Assembly: GCA_031310005.1 (NCBI GenBank)
Contig: CM062385.1
Span: 1,240,001 to 1,304,000, forward strand
From: Dactylellina haptotyla
Lineage: Eukaryota; Ascomycota; Orbiliomycetes; Orbiliales; Orbiliaceae
Direction of reading: 5' to 3'
DNA: 64,000 nucleotides
A program made the translations under genes and the position numbers. A model generated the notes under the pieces. That model had not been told where the DNA came from. It worked only from the letters and a program-made list of their open reading frames with translations, and did no database searches. The stretch's first letter is position 1; the number at the start of each line of letters is the position of its first letter. Positions 13,295-26,783 of the stretch are shown in pieces.

Positions 13295-16200
13295 TTTAAA
13301 AATACCAAAATGTTAATTAATTCTATAGGTATAATTAAATATTTAAATAAATTATAGCAACATTTAAATATTATTTTCCAAACATCTTTTAAAATAATTT
13401 ATAAATTATAATAAATAATAATAATATCAAATTTAATAAAACAAATTACTTTAATAAAATAATCTAAAGATTTGTCAATTTGTAATAAACTATTACAATT
13501 TTAATAGTAATAGTATTTAAATTTCAATAATTAATGTAAATTTATAATTTTATTTTTTTAAGAATGAAAAGAATAGAATATCCTACTAAAAATTTTAAGA
13601 AACAAATATATTTTTTATAAATTTTTTTAATATATTTTTTAAAATTTTAAATTCTTTTTAATATAAATATAAATAAATAAAAATTTGAAATAATATTTTT
13701 TATAATAATATTTTATAAATAAATTTATTAAATAGGGTAAAATATTTTTATTTTTAATTTTTTAAAGGTTTGATTTATTTGAAAATTTATTTTAAAATTT
13801 TAAAAATAAAATATTCTTAATAATTTTTTAATAATTTTAATAATATTTTTAATTTTTAGTTATATTTATTTAAAATATTAAATTTATTATAAGAGTGATA
13901 ATAAACTTTATTAAAAAATATTCTATAAATTATAAATAAACTTTTTTAATTATTTATAAATGATTTGTTGATTTATTGTGGTTTTATTAATAATTATAAT
14001 AAATAAATTTAATTATTTTATTTTTAAAATTTATAATTAGATTATAATTTTTAATTAATTATATTTTAAAATAAAATTATTATTAATAAAATTAAAAATA
14101 TTAATGGTACATTTTTCAAAATATTTATTAATAATAAAAATAATATTAATTTTATATTTAACTATTTTTAGAAGTTTCCTCCAAAAGTAATAATATTATA
14201 TATAATATTTTTAAATTATATAAAAGATTATATTTTAATATATTTTTTAAATATATATAATTTCTACTCTATTATTTATGAAAACTTATATATAAGATAT
14301 TTAAATATATTATTTTTAATTTAATTAAAAATTTTATTAAGTTTTTTTAATAAAATTAAAATTAGATAATTTAATATACATCACTATTTAAAGTTTTTTT
14401 AATTTAAAAATTATATTATTTAATATTGTTAAATTTAATGTAATAAAAAATATTTCCTACTTTCTCTTATTTTAAAGACTAAATAATGTACCTATTATAA
14501 CTAAAATATTCTATTAATAATTTTAAATATAAAATTTTAAATTTTTATAATAAAATTATTATTTATAATTTAAGTAGTTTTTACAAATATATAATTTTAA
14601 GAGTTTCTTTTAATATATTATAAGGATAATATTAATCTATTTTTATATATAATTAATATAAATATAAAGATTTTTGTTATAAAAGTAATAATTGAAAAGT
14701 CTTAATTTGTAGAGTTAATATTGTTTTTTTTTTTTTAATTTTTATAATATTAATATTAAATATAATATTAAAAATATTAGAATTATCTATATATAATTAA
14801 TATATTTTATAATCTTATATTAATTTAATTCTATAATAATAAAATATTACAAAATAAATAATTTATTAATGGGGTTGGTGAAGGTTTCTTTATCATTTTT
14901 TTACATATTTGTAATTAAAAGTAATTATTTAATTTATATAATTTTAATATATAAATTTAATAGGATTTATATTAGGATGTTTATATAATTGGTATTAATA
15001 TATTTTATAAAATTTTGCATATTAATTAATAAACTAAAACCAATTCCTATTATTATCAATATAAAATATTAAATAACCATATTTTATAAGTCCAATATTA
15101 AATAAAGCGAATTATCTAAAATATTAATTTTTTTAATATTTAAATATAATATTTATTTTTATAATTTCCACTAATCCTTCTATCATCCAATCTTTAAAAA
15201 TTTTTTTTTTTTATTAACATATTTATGTGTTATTTGATTTAGGAAATAATTAATTGTGGATTTTTTTTTTTTATTAATAATATAATTTATTTATATGATT
15301 ATTATATTCTTCTTTAATTAAGAGGCTAATTAATATAAATACAGATTTTATAATCTAATTTTATATAATTTTATAATATTTTTAAAAATAAATTTTAGAT
15401 TTATAATAATATAAAATTTTTAAAATTTATTATAAACAAATTTCTTCTTAAATATTATATTTTTTTTATAAATTATTTAAAAAATTTTAAATAAATCACA
15501 AATATATAATTTTTTTTGGAAAAAAATTTTCCTATTTAAAATGATATTTTTTTATAATAAGTTTAATATTGTTTTTTTAAATTTCTTCGACTTTTGTTTT
15601 TTAAAAAATATATATTTTGAATAAAATAATAGATAGAATAAGGGTTTAAATTTTTTCTAATATAATTAAAATTCGAAAAACAATTAAATCAATATTAAAA
15701 GTATTTTTTTTGTTAATTTAATAAAATATAATATTAAATTAGCATTTTTTTTGGGGTTCTTCTTTAAATTACTAATAATCACTTTTATATTCTTCAATAT
15801 ATTTATTATAACTTTCTTAATTTTCCTTATAATTATATTATTTTTATAATATTTTTTAATTAATTATTTTAATATTCTTTAAATATTAATTAACTAGACA
15901 ATTTATTTAATATATCCTTCCTTATTATATTGATAATATATGGTATGATTTTAAAACGATTTTTCTAATTACTTTAATTTTAATTTTAAATCTTTCCTAA
16001 TTCTATAAAAGATAGTTTAAAAATATTTTTTAAAATTTAGTTATTTTTATTTTATTATTATTAATTATTTAATCTTTAATAATTATTTTAAAAGATGTAT
16101 AAAAAATTATTTTAATTTTAAAATAATCAATTTTAATTTATTAAAAAATAATTTTTAAAATTATAAGATAGTTAATTTTTTTAATTATTATTATAAAATT

Positions 16201-17531
16201 TTGGTTGATTATTTCATTAATTCAGGCGATTTCCTTAAAAATTAAAGAATTAATTATAATTATTATAGTTTTAAAAAATATTTATTTTATATTTTTAAAA
16301 ATAATTATTGTTAAATTTTATAATTAAATCCTTAATTATATAATATTAAATTTTTAAATTATATATAATTATCTTAATAATTTTCTATTTTTATATAAGT
16401 TTTAATTTTTTTTTAATATGATAAATTAATTATTTTATTATATATCCAATTATGGATAAATGTCAATAATTTGGAAATATTTTTAATAAATTTAATTTAT
16501 CATAAATTTTAAATAATATAAAGAATTTTTTAATTTTGTTTTAATATTTATAAAATTATTTAAATTTTTAATAAAATATAAATAATTAATAAAAGTTTAA
16601 ACAATGTAATTATTATTAGTTTTTTATTTTTATTTTTTTATTTTTTATATTACATAAGATAAAAATTATAAATATAAAAATAATTTTAATAAAAAACATA
16701 AAAAAATTTTATTTTTATTATTTTTAAATTATTAATATTAAAATAAAAACAATAGCAACTTATTAAATAAATTAATCAAATTTACATAATAAATTATTAA
16801 ATTTATTAAAATCTAATATTTTATTTTTTATAATAAATAAGAGATTAGAGTAAATTAGCAAAATTTGCTAAAAGTTAAAATTATTAGGGTATTTTTTATT
16901 ATTATTATTAAAATTATTAAAATTTTAAATTTTTAAAATTAAAAATTGATTTATAATAAAATCTATTCTTATTTAATATAAAATAAAAATAAATTTTACT
17001 TAACTTAACTAAATTTTAAAATAATAAATACTATTTTTTTTTAATTATTTTAAATATATTTTATATATTTTTATAAATTTTAATAACTGTTTAAATTATA
17101 ATAGTTATTTTTTCAAATTTCTTAAAATTTTTATAATTATTTCTAAATTTTATAAATATTTATTATTATTTAAAATAATAATTTTATTAAATTATTAATA
17201 ATTTTATTAAATATATATAGTTTTTTTTACACTTACATAGTAGCGTTAAAATAAATTTTATTATTAATAATTAAAATTTTATTTTTATTTTTAAATAAAT
17301 TGGTTTTAAGGATTAATAGGGGTAATAATAATATTTTTTCTATTTTTAAATATAAAATATTTAATTAATTTTATAAGATTTAATTTTTAATTTATTCATC
17401 TAAACATTATATAAATAAAAATAATCACTTTTTTTATTTATAATTTTAAAAAATAAAATTATAAAATTTTTTAAATTAAAAGATATTATTATATATATAC
17501 TTTTTTTTAACTAAAAAATAATCAATCAAAA

Positions 17532-18029
17532 TATTATATTTTATATATTATCTAATATAATAATATAAATATACAATATTAAAATATATAAAACTTTTTT
17601 TCTATTTAAAATACCTAAATCTTTTAATAAAAAATATATATAAAATTATAAAATATTGAAGATAGCTCACCTAAAATATATAACAATAATAAAATAAAGA
17701 TAACTAAATACTAAATTATATTTAAATTAATTAATAATTTTACTAATTTATCAATCCTAACACTAGTATTATATACACAATCCATTATTTATGTTTTAGA
17801 GATTTTAATTCTAGTGTTCTAAAATTCTAGAGTCTTTAATATTAGATCTCTAAATCAATATATTATAGTACCACAAACTAGAATATAAAACAAGTATATG
17901 GAATTTATAGGTAAATATACTAAAAATAATATATATCTATAAATACAAAGTATAATAATAAGAATTAAAACAATATAGCATAAAATAAAGTACAAATATT
18001 TATATTATCAAGACTTGTGGTCTGTGACA
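17532..18029 (-). repeat. X 5' LTR (498 bp)
   Basis: Its right end reads GACTTGTGGTCTGTGACA. It shares the X subtype with 884-1381. It is followed by ATTAT (18030-18034), which matches the outer flank of Z rather than that of X. Confidence 0.9.
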
Positions 18030-18067
18030 ATTATATAAAGTATTATAAATAATAAATATTATATTCT
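18030..18067. other. 38-bp spacer between X and Z, probably inverted
   Basis: The spacer begins ATTAT and ends ATTCT. The far flank of X is AGAAT (reverse complement ATTCT) and the far flank of Z is ATAAT (reverse complement ATTAT). Each element therefore lacks a duplication in the present order but gains a perfect one if these 38 bases are reversed. A flip by recombination between the outer ends of the two inverted 5' LTRs would produce exactly this. Confidence 0.65.
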
Positions 18068-18573
18068 TATTATAGACTATGAGTTTTGATAGTATAAATA
18101 TCTGTACTTTACTTTATATTATATTGTTCTAATTCTTATTATTATACTTTGTATTTATAGATATATATTATTTTTAGTATATTTACCTATAAATCCTATT
18201 TATTTATTCTAATATTTATATTGTGGTATAATATAATTTAATTTATAAATTTATAAATTTTTTATAAAACTATAGAGTTATAGTATAGAGTTATAAATTT
18301 ATTATGATAATTATAGAATTTCTTTTATATATAAGATTATTATTAAAATTGATAAAATAATTTTATTTTTATTAATTAATTTAAATATAATTTAATATAT
18401 TTAATTATTTTTATTCTATTATTGTTATATATTTTAAATAAATTATTTTGATATCTTATAGTTATATATATATTTTTATTAAAAGATTTAAATATTTTAA
18501 ATAAATAAAAATTTTATATATTTTAATATTATATATTTATATTATTATATTAAATAATATATAAAATATAATA
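18068..18573 (+). repeat. Z 5' LTR (506 bp)
   Basis: It reads as the C-to-T form of TGTCATAGACCACGAGTCTT at the left and of GAAGTGTAACA at the right. Relative to the LTR of V at 56245, nearly every difference is a transition. Confidence 0.88.
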
Positions 18574-21500
18574 CTTTAACCAATTATTTCTTAATTAAAA
18601 AAGTATATATATAATAGTATTTTAATTTAGAAGATTTTATAATCAAAAAATAAAATTATAAATAAAGAAAATAATTATTTTTATTTATATAATATTTAAA
18701 TAAATAAATTAAAATTAAGTTTTATAAAATTAACTAAATATTTTTATACTTATAAAAATAAAAAGAGTACTTATAAAAATAAAAAAGAGAAGTATTACTT
18801 TACTTTTATTAATTTTAAAGCCAACCTATTCAAAAATAAAAACAAAATTTTAATTATCAATAATAAAATCTATCTTAATACTATTATATAATATATAGAA
18901 AAAATTATATATATTTAATAAAGTTATTAGTAATTTAATTAAAATTATTATTCTAAATAATAATAAATATTTATAAAATTTAAAAATAATTATAAAAATT
19001 CCAAAAATTTAAAAATAATTATTATGACCTAAATAGCTATTAAAATTTACAAAAATATATAAAATATATTAATATAATCAAAAAAAAATTATATTAATTA
19101 TTTTAAAATTTAATTTAGATTAAATAAAATTTATTTTTATTTTACACTAAATAAAAATAGATTTTGTTATAAATTAATTTTTAATTTAAAATTTAAAATT
19201 TTAATAAAAATTTTAATAATAATAATAAAGAATATTTTAATAATTTTAATAATTTTTTAGCAAATTTTGTTAACCTACTTTAATTTATAACTTAATATAA
19301 AGAAATAAAATATTAAATTTTAATAAATTTAATAATTTATTATGTAAACTTGATTAATTTATTTAATAAGTTGTTATTATTTTTTATTTTTAATATTAAT
19401 AATTTTAAAATAATAAAATAAAATTTAATTTTTTATATTTTTTATTAAAATTATTTTTATATTTATAATTTTATTTTATATAATATAAAAAAATAAAAAC
19501 AAAAATAAAACTAATAATAATTATATTATTTAAATTTTTATAATTATTTATATTTTATAAAGGATTTAAATAATTTTATAAATATTAAAATTAAATTAAA
19601 AAGTTCTTTGTATTATTTAAAATTTATAATAAATTAAATTTTAAAAATATTTTAAATTATTAATATTTATATTTTTATAGTTAGATATATAGTAAAATAA
19701 TTATTTATTATATTAAAAAGATTAAAATTTATATAGAGATAAAGTTATTAAGATAATTATATATAATTTAAAAATTTAATATTATATAATTAAAGATTTA
19801 ATTATAAGATTTAATAATAATTATTTTTATAAATATAAAGTAAATATTTTATAAATTTATAATAATTATAATTAATTCTTTAATTTTTAAAAAAATTGTT
19901 TAAATTAACGAAATAATTAACTTAGATCTTATAATAATAGTTAAGGAAATCAATTATTTTATAATTTTGGAAATTATTTTTTGATGAATTAAAATTGACC
20001 ACCTTAGAATTAAAATAATTTTTTATATATTCTTTAGAATAGTTATTAAAGGCTAAATAATTAATAGTAATAAAATAGAAATAATTAAATTTTAAAAAAT
20101 ATTTTTAAATTATTTTCTATAAAATTAAAAAAAATTTAAAATTGAAATTAATAATTAGGAAATTATTTTCTAAAATTTAATAAATTAATATATTATTAGT
20201 GTAATAAGGAAGGATATATTAAGTGAAATTGTTTAATTAATTAATATTTAAAAAATATTAAAATAGTTAATTAAGAGATATTATAAAAATAATATAATTA
20301 TAAGGAGTATTAAAAAAGTTATAATAAATATATTAAAAAATATAAAAATAATTATTAATAATTTAAAAAAAAATTTTAGAAAAAATAATAATTTAATATT
20401 ATATTTTATTAAATTAATAAAAAAGATTTTTTTAACACTGATTTTATTATTTCTTAAATTTTTGTTGTATTAGAAAGAATCTAAACTTTTTTTACTTAAA
20501 ATATATACCCCCTAAAAATCAGAAATTAAAAAAATTTAATAAAAAGAAACTAAAATTGAATTTATTATAAAAAAATATTATTTTAAATGGGAAAATCTGT
20601 TTCTAGAAGGAGCTATATATCTATAATTCATCTAAAATCTCTCTAACAATTTTTAAAAAAAATATAAGATTTAAGAAAAAACTTGTTTATAATGGATTTT
20701 AAAAACTATATATTAATATAAATTTAAAATTTATTTATAAAAAAATTATAAAATTATTTGATATTTTCTCATTAATTTATTATATAAAAAATTAATTTAA
20801 AAAAGATTTATTAATTTTTTAATAATTAATAATATACTTATGTGTTAAAGAAATTAATATTTAAAATAGTTTACCTTATCTAATATTAAATTTATAAGAT
20901 ATATTATTTAGTATTTATACTAATAATAATAGGAATTAATTTTAATTTATTAATTAATATATAAAACTATGGAATGTATTAATATTAATTATATAAATAT
21001 TTTAATATAAATTTTATTAAATTTATATATTAAAATTATAAATTAAGTAATCGCTTTTAACTATAAATATATAAAAATAATAAAAAATTAATCTTATTAA
21101 TAAATTATTTATTTTATAATATTTTATTATTATAAAATTAAATTAGTATAAAATTAAAAATATATTAATTATATATAAATAGTTTAAATATTATTAATAT
21201 TATATTAAATATTAATATTATAAGAATAAAAAAAAAGAAAAAAATGTTAATTTTTTATAAATTAAAATTTTTAATTATTATTTCTATAATAAAAATTTTT
21301 ATATTTATAGTAATTATATATAAGAATAGATTAATATTATTTTATAATATATTAAAGAAATTTTAAAATTATATATTTATAAAAATTATTTAAATTATAA
21401 ATAATAATTTTATTATAAAAAGATTTAAACTTTATATTTAAAATTATTAATAAAATACTTTAATTATAATAAATATTATTTAGTTTTAAAAATAGAAAAA

Positions 21501-22699
21501 ATTAGAAATATTATTAGTAATATTAAATTTAATAATATTAAATAATATAATATTTTAAATTAAAAGTTTCAAATAATAATATATATTAAATTATTTAGTT
21601 TTAATTTTATTAAAAAAGGATAATAAATTTTTAATTAAATTAAAAAATTATATTTAAATATTTTATATAATAAATGGAAATATTATTTTAGTTTTTATAA
21701 ATAGTAGAGTAAAATTATATATATTTTAAAAAATATATTAAAAAATATAATTTTTAATATAATTTAAAAATACTATATATAATATTATTACTTTTAAAGG
21801 CTTTTTAAAATAATTAAATATAAAATTAATATATTTTATTATTAATAAATATTTTAAAATGAATTATCAATATTTTTAATTTTGCTAATAATAACTTTAT
21901 TTTAGGATATAATTAATTAAAATATAATTTAATTATAAGTTTTAAAAATAAAATAATTAAATTTATTTATTATAATTATTAATAAAATTTATATTAAATT
22001 TAATAAATTGTTTATAAATAATTTAAAAATTTATTTATAATTTATAAAATATTTTTAATAAAATTTATATTATTTTTATAATAAATTTAATATTTTTAAA
22101 TAATAAATATATTTTAAAACTAAAAATATTATTAAAATTATTAAAAATACTCTACCAAATTTTAATTAGTTCCCAAATAATTTAATTTTAAGAAAATTAA
22201 AAATAGAAAATATATTATTTTTATTTAATAAATTTTTATAAAATATGTATAAAAAAATATTATTTTAAATTCTTATTTATTTATATATTTATATAAAAAG
22301 AATTTAAAACACTTAAAAATATATTAAAAAATTTAATTAAAAAAAATATATTTATTTTTTGAATTTTTTATTAAACATTTAATTTTTTTATTTTTAGAAA
22401 ATGAAAATTATAAATTTATATTGATTATTGGAATTTAATATTATATAATTAAAAATATAATAATTTATTTTAAATTGATAAATTTTTAAATTAATTAATT
22501 AAAATTATTTATTTTATTAAATTTAATATTATTATTGCTTATTATAATTTATAGGTTGTTTTAAAAATTATTTTGAAAAATAGCCTTTAAAATATTATAT
22601 AAATTATTTAAATATTTAATATATTTATAAAATTGATTAATATTTAATATTCTTTTAAATACTTATAAACTATGTAAAAAATTATATTATAATAAATTT

Positions 22700-22745
22700 A
22701 TATTATTTATTTTAATAATATATTAGTTTATAATAAAAATTTCAA
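22700..22745 (+). pseudogene. RT catalytic region of Z
   Basis: This is homologous to the readable RT segment of V at 61023-61080, where the Gypsy Tyr-Leu-x-x-Ile-Leu-Ile-Tyr-Ser-Lys motif shape is visible. It is included because it fixes the coding strand of the whole family. It is a fossil. Confidence 0.6.
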
Positions 22746-24535
22746 AAATATTAATAATATGTTATTATATTTTAAAATATTATAAATATAATTTTAAAAT
22801 AAAATTAAAAAAATGGAATTTAAAATTATAAATATAAATTTTTAAAAATATAATTATAATTTAAAAATTAAAATAAATTTTAAAAAATTAATGTTATTTA
22901 AAATAATTTTATTTTTAAAATATTAAAAATATTTAAGTTTTTTAAATTTTATAATTATTATTAATAATTTATCAAATAATATAGCCATATATTTATTATT
23001 CTTTTAAAATTAATAAAAATAGAAGTATATTTTGATATAACTTTTAATTAAATATATATTTTAATATATTTAAAAAAATTTTAATTTTTATCTTTAAATT
23101 ATACAATCTAATTTTATTTATTAAAATTGAAATAGATGTTTTTAATACTACATAAAAAATCTACTTATATCAATATAATTAAATTAAAAATGGTATTTTA
23201 TTACATATCTATCTTATAAGTTTGATGTTATTAAATTATGATATTTTTATAATAAAAATTAATAATTATTATTTAAATTTACAAATATAGAGAGTATATT
23301 TTTAAATAAAAATCTTTATAATATATTTAAATTATAAAATTTTATTTATTTTTTATTTTTTAAAAATTTAGTAGATGATAAGTTTACTAATAAGAATTTA
23401 TTAATTAATATAATATGAAAATTATATATTGTAAAAAAAAAATTTAAAACTAATATTATTAGTTGATGATTTAATTTAATAATTAAAATCTAATTTAATA
23501 AAGGAGCTATTTTTAAAGGAAAGTAATATGTAATTATTTTAGTTAATAAAGTTCTTAATTTTATTTTTATATTTTAAAAATTAATTTATAAATATTTTAT
23601 AATAAAAAAATATTATTAAAGATTTTAACATTTTAAATTATTTTATAATAGAAAATTTATTTTTTTAAAATTTTTTTAAAATTTTTTTATATTTTTATTA
23701 AGAAATTCTAATAATAACTTATTAAATAATATTATGATATATTAATCTACAAATATTTAAGAATTGAATATACTTAGGAACTTTTAATTAAATTTTATTT
23801 CTAATTAAATATAATAGTATATTAAATAATATATTAAAATTTATAATATATATTATTAAAACAAATTTAATTAATATAAATTTTATAAAAACTATATTTT
23901 ATAATATATTTTAATATTTTTAAATTATTTTTATAATTTATCTAAGGATTACTACTATTTAAATATTTATTAATAAATATAGTATATAACGAAATTTTAA
24001 TTTTAATGTATAAATTAATTAGTTTTTTTAAAATTATAAAATTTAAATAAGAAATAAAAATTAAAATAAATTTATAATTAATAAATTTTTAATTAATATA
24101 GATTATAAATAAATATGTTATAATAAAATATTTTATTTTTAATAAATTTTAAAATTTAATTAAATTAAATTAATACTAAGTTAAATATTATTATTAAAAA
24201 TATGTATTAATAAATAAAATTATTGAATAAATGATTTAAATTGAATATGGTTATACAATTTTAAATATTGTGTAAAATAATTAAGTTAAATTATTATTAA
24301 ATTTTAAATTCATATAATATATTTAAATATTTAATTATTAAATATATATTATATAAAATATTTAGAGAATAGAATTTAATTGTAATCCTATTATTTTTAA
24401 GTTTTAAAAATTTATACTAAAAGCAAATAAATATGTAGAAAATATAAAGAAATTTTATAAAATTTTTAAAAATTTATAATTTATAATAAAATAAATGTTA
24501 TACTTATAATGTATATTATATGGAAGTATTTTTTT

Positions 24536-24603
24536 AAAAAAGAAAATAAAACATATTTGCTTATTAAATAAAAAAGAAAATAAAACATATTTGCTTATTA
24601 AAT
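24536..24603. repeat. 34-bp tandem duplication private to Z
   Basis: Two adjacent copies of a 34-base unit containing AGAAAATAAAACATATTTGC start 34 bases apart. Other family A copies show one copy at the homologous position (for example 39665-39700 in W). Confidence 0.8.
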
Positions 24604-24809
24604 ATATTTAATAAAAGGATAATTTAGTAAAAAATTAAATTATTAAAAATATAAATTTTTTAAAATTATTAAAAAATTTAATAAAAATATTTATAAATTT
24701 AAAATTTTTAAATTAATTAAAATATATTATATATTTTATATTTCATTTTTAGAATTTGCACTATTAGGATTAAAAAAAAACCTTAAAAATAAAAAATTAA
24801 AAATTAAAA

Positions 24810-24960
24810 ATTATATAAAATATAATATTGAAAGAATATTTAAAAAACCTAATATAAATAATAAATATTTAATTAAATAATTGTTATCTTACAAACCATA
24901 AAACAATTTATAACAACCAAAAGGGAATATCACATCTAAATTTATTTAGAAGTATTTTTA
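24810..24960 (+). pseudogene. Chromodomain remnant of Z
   Basis: At the C-terminal end of integrase the frame fits the chromodomain layout: an acidic helix, then Tyr-Leu-Ile-Lys, a Tyr-Lys-Pro turn, Asn-Asn-Leu, and a Gly-Asn-Ile end. V and W show the same layout (V: YKPQDNL and LEDNIS; W: DNE and LEHNLL). In the chromovirus lineage this domain follows integrase and is thought to steer insertion to heterochromatin. The assignment rests on pattern agreement across three copies. Confidence 0.55.
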
Positions 24961-25539
24961 AAAAGATATTTTAGAATAATTAATTAAAAGACTTCAAAGA
25001 AGATTTAAAAAAAATTAATAAATAATTTAAAAAGAATAATTAAATAAATTATATCTTAATAAAAATTATAAATATATATAATATTTTTTATTAAATATAT
25101 ATAGAATTTATTTAATTACTTTTTAAACTTTTTTATTTATATAACTTTTTATAATAATATTATATATTATTTTTTTATTACTTCTAAAACTTAAAACCAA
25201 AATAAATGAATTATCTTAATTAAAGTATAACTAAATTAATTAAAACTAAGTAATAAAATTGTATTTATAATAAGATATATTGAAAAAATGAAAAATAGAA
25301 TTTTATTATTAATAATATACTTATATATATATATAAGTTAATTTGGAATATTTTAGAGTTAACCTCAGCATATATGAAAAACTTAATTTAAAAATATAAA
25401 ATAATTTAAATAATTTAAATACTTATTTATTTAATTTTTTTATTTAAAAAAGCAATATTATTATTTAAAATTATTAAAAGTTAATATTATTTAATAATAA
25501 TTTTAAATTTAAATTTTTAAATATTTAAAAAAATTTTAT

Positions 25540-25740
25540 TTTTTAATAATTGTTTTTTTTTTTTTAATATTAAATTAAACTTATCATCTAATATTTTAAT
25601 TTTTTTTTTTAACCATATCATTTTTATTTATAATTGTAATATTTTAATTAATAATTTGGTAATTTCTTTTTTTAATTTTTTAAATTTTTGTTATTTATTA
25701 TTAAGCTTTTAATTAATACAATTTATTAAAAATTATTAGA
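25540..25740 (-). pseudogene. Antisense coiled-coil-like frame in the 3' part of Z
   Basis: The minus strand reads as a Lys/Leu/Ile-rich helix with heptad spacing, including KKLKKEITKLLIKILQL and KILDDKFNLIL. It is the counterpart of the frames in X and V. It lies between the chromodomain and the 3' LTR, opposite to pol. The role is unknown. Confidence 0.4.
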
Positions 25741-26297
25741 AAAAAACTAATTTGAAGAATTAAAATTATATTTATTATTAAGAAATTTATAAAAATAATT
25801 TAAACAAAAATAAGTAATATACTTGTCTTTTTTATAAATTTATACTTAATAAAATTATTTCTTTTTATAATAAGATTTATATTTAACTTTAAACCTCCAC
25901 CCTTTCTCTTTAATTTAATAAACCTACTTTTAACGACATTTGGTTAATAATTTTATATAACAATCTGCAAACATTGATAATTTTAAAAATATATTAATTA
26001 CATTTATAAATATTTTATAATTTAAATTTTATTTTATTATTTTAATTTAACTATTATATTTTTATACATATATAATTATATAAGTACCCAAAAATAAATC
26101 CTATACTATAATATAAATTATTATTTTATATAAATTTAATTTTAATATAAAAACTAATAATATATAAAATTGGATTCCTATATAAGAATAATAATAATAT
26201 ATTATTATCTTATACCTAGTTACTATTATCTATATAAAACCCCAAACTCTATAAAAAAATTATTCCCATAAAAATTTATTTTAAAAAAAAAAAATAA

Positions 26298-26778
26298 TAT
26301 CATAAATTATAAATTTTGATAGTATAAATATTTATATTTTATTTTATATTATATTATTTTGATTTTTATTATTATATTTTGTATTTATAAATATATATTA
26401 TTTTTAATATATTTATTTATAAATTTTATTTACTTATTCTAACACCCATATTATAATATAATATAATTTAATCTACAGATTTATAAATTTTTTATAAAAT
26501 TATAAAATTATAATATAAAATTATAAATTTATTATAACAATTATAAAATCTTTTTTATATATAAAATTATTATTAAAATTACTAAAATAATTCTATTTTT
26601 ATTAATTAATTTAAATATAATTTAACATATTTAATTATTTTTATTTTATTATTATTATATATTTTAAACAAACTATTTTTAATATCTTATAATTATATAT
26701 ATACTAAGAAATCCAAATATTCTAAATAAATAGAAAATTTTATATACCGTTACATTAAGTAGCGTACGAAGTGTAACA
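26298..26778 (+). repeat. Z 3' LTR (481 bp)
   Basis: Its right end keeps CCGTTACATTAAGTAGCGTA then CGAAGTGTAACA. It is shorter than its 5' partner owing to small internal losses near the right end. It is followed by ATAAT (26779-26783), which matches the reverse complement of the first five bases of the spacer at 18030. Confidence 0.88.
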
Positions 26779-26783
26779 ATAAT

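Larger units (their letters stand above)
884..18029 (-). mobile_element. X: Ty3/Gypsy chromovirus fossil (family A), split by Y
   Basis: X is a full-length but heavily decayed minus-strand LTR retrotransposon, about 8.5 kb once Y is removed. Both of its LTRs are 498 bp and share a subtype (a distinctive segment around 1080-1110 and 17730-17760) absent from Y, which ties them together as one element. Internal parts lie at 11761-17531 (gag, protease and RT side) and 1382-3154 (integrase end, chromodomain and 3' region). The pol identity is taken from the homologous regions of V, where RT, RNase H and integrase are readable. X contains many breaks throughout and is certainly inactive. It is older than Y, which interrupts its integrase region. 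Confidence 0.9.
18068..26778 (+). mobile_element. Z: Ty3/Gypsy chromovirus fossil (family A)
   Basis: Z is a full-length decayed element of 8,711 bp on the plus strand. The LTRs are 506 and 481 bp and of one subtype, differing from those of X and Y. By alignment with V, the order is gag after the 5' LTR, protease, RT (catalytic region about 22700-22745), RNase H, integrase (to about 24.4 kb), chromodomain (about 24810-24960, with the late motif shape Y-K-P...N-N-L...), an antisense coiled-coil-like region, and the 3' LTR. It is extensively broken. Together with X it forms an inverted repeat with arms of about 8.5 kb and a 38-bp loop. Confidence 0.92.

Noticed and set aside
884-18029. X and Y read first as plus-strand elements because the plus strand starts TGTTAC
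   Set aside because: Both LTR ends are TG...CA, so this does not decide. The RT, RNase H, integrase and chromodomain readings in V, W and Z show that the coding strand of X and Y is minus.
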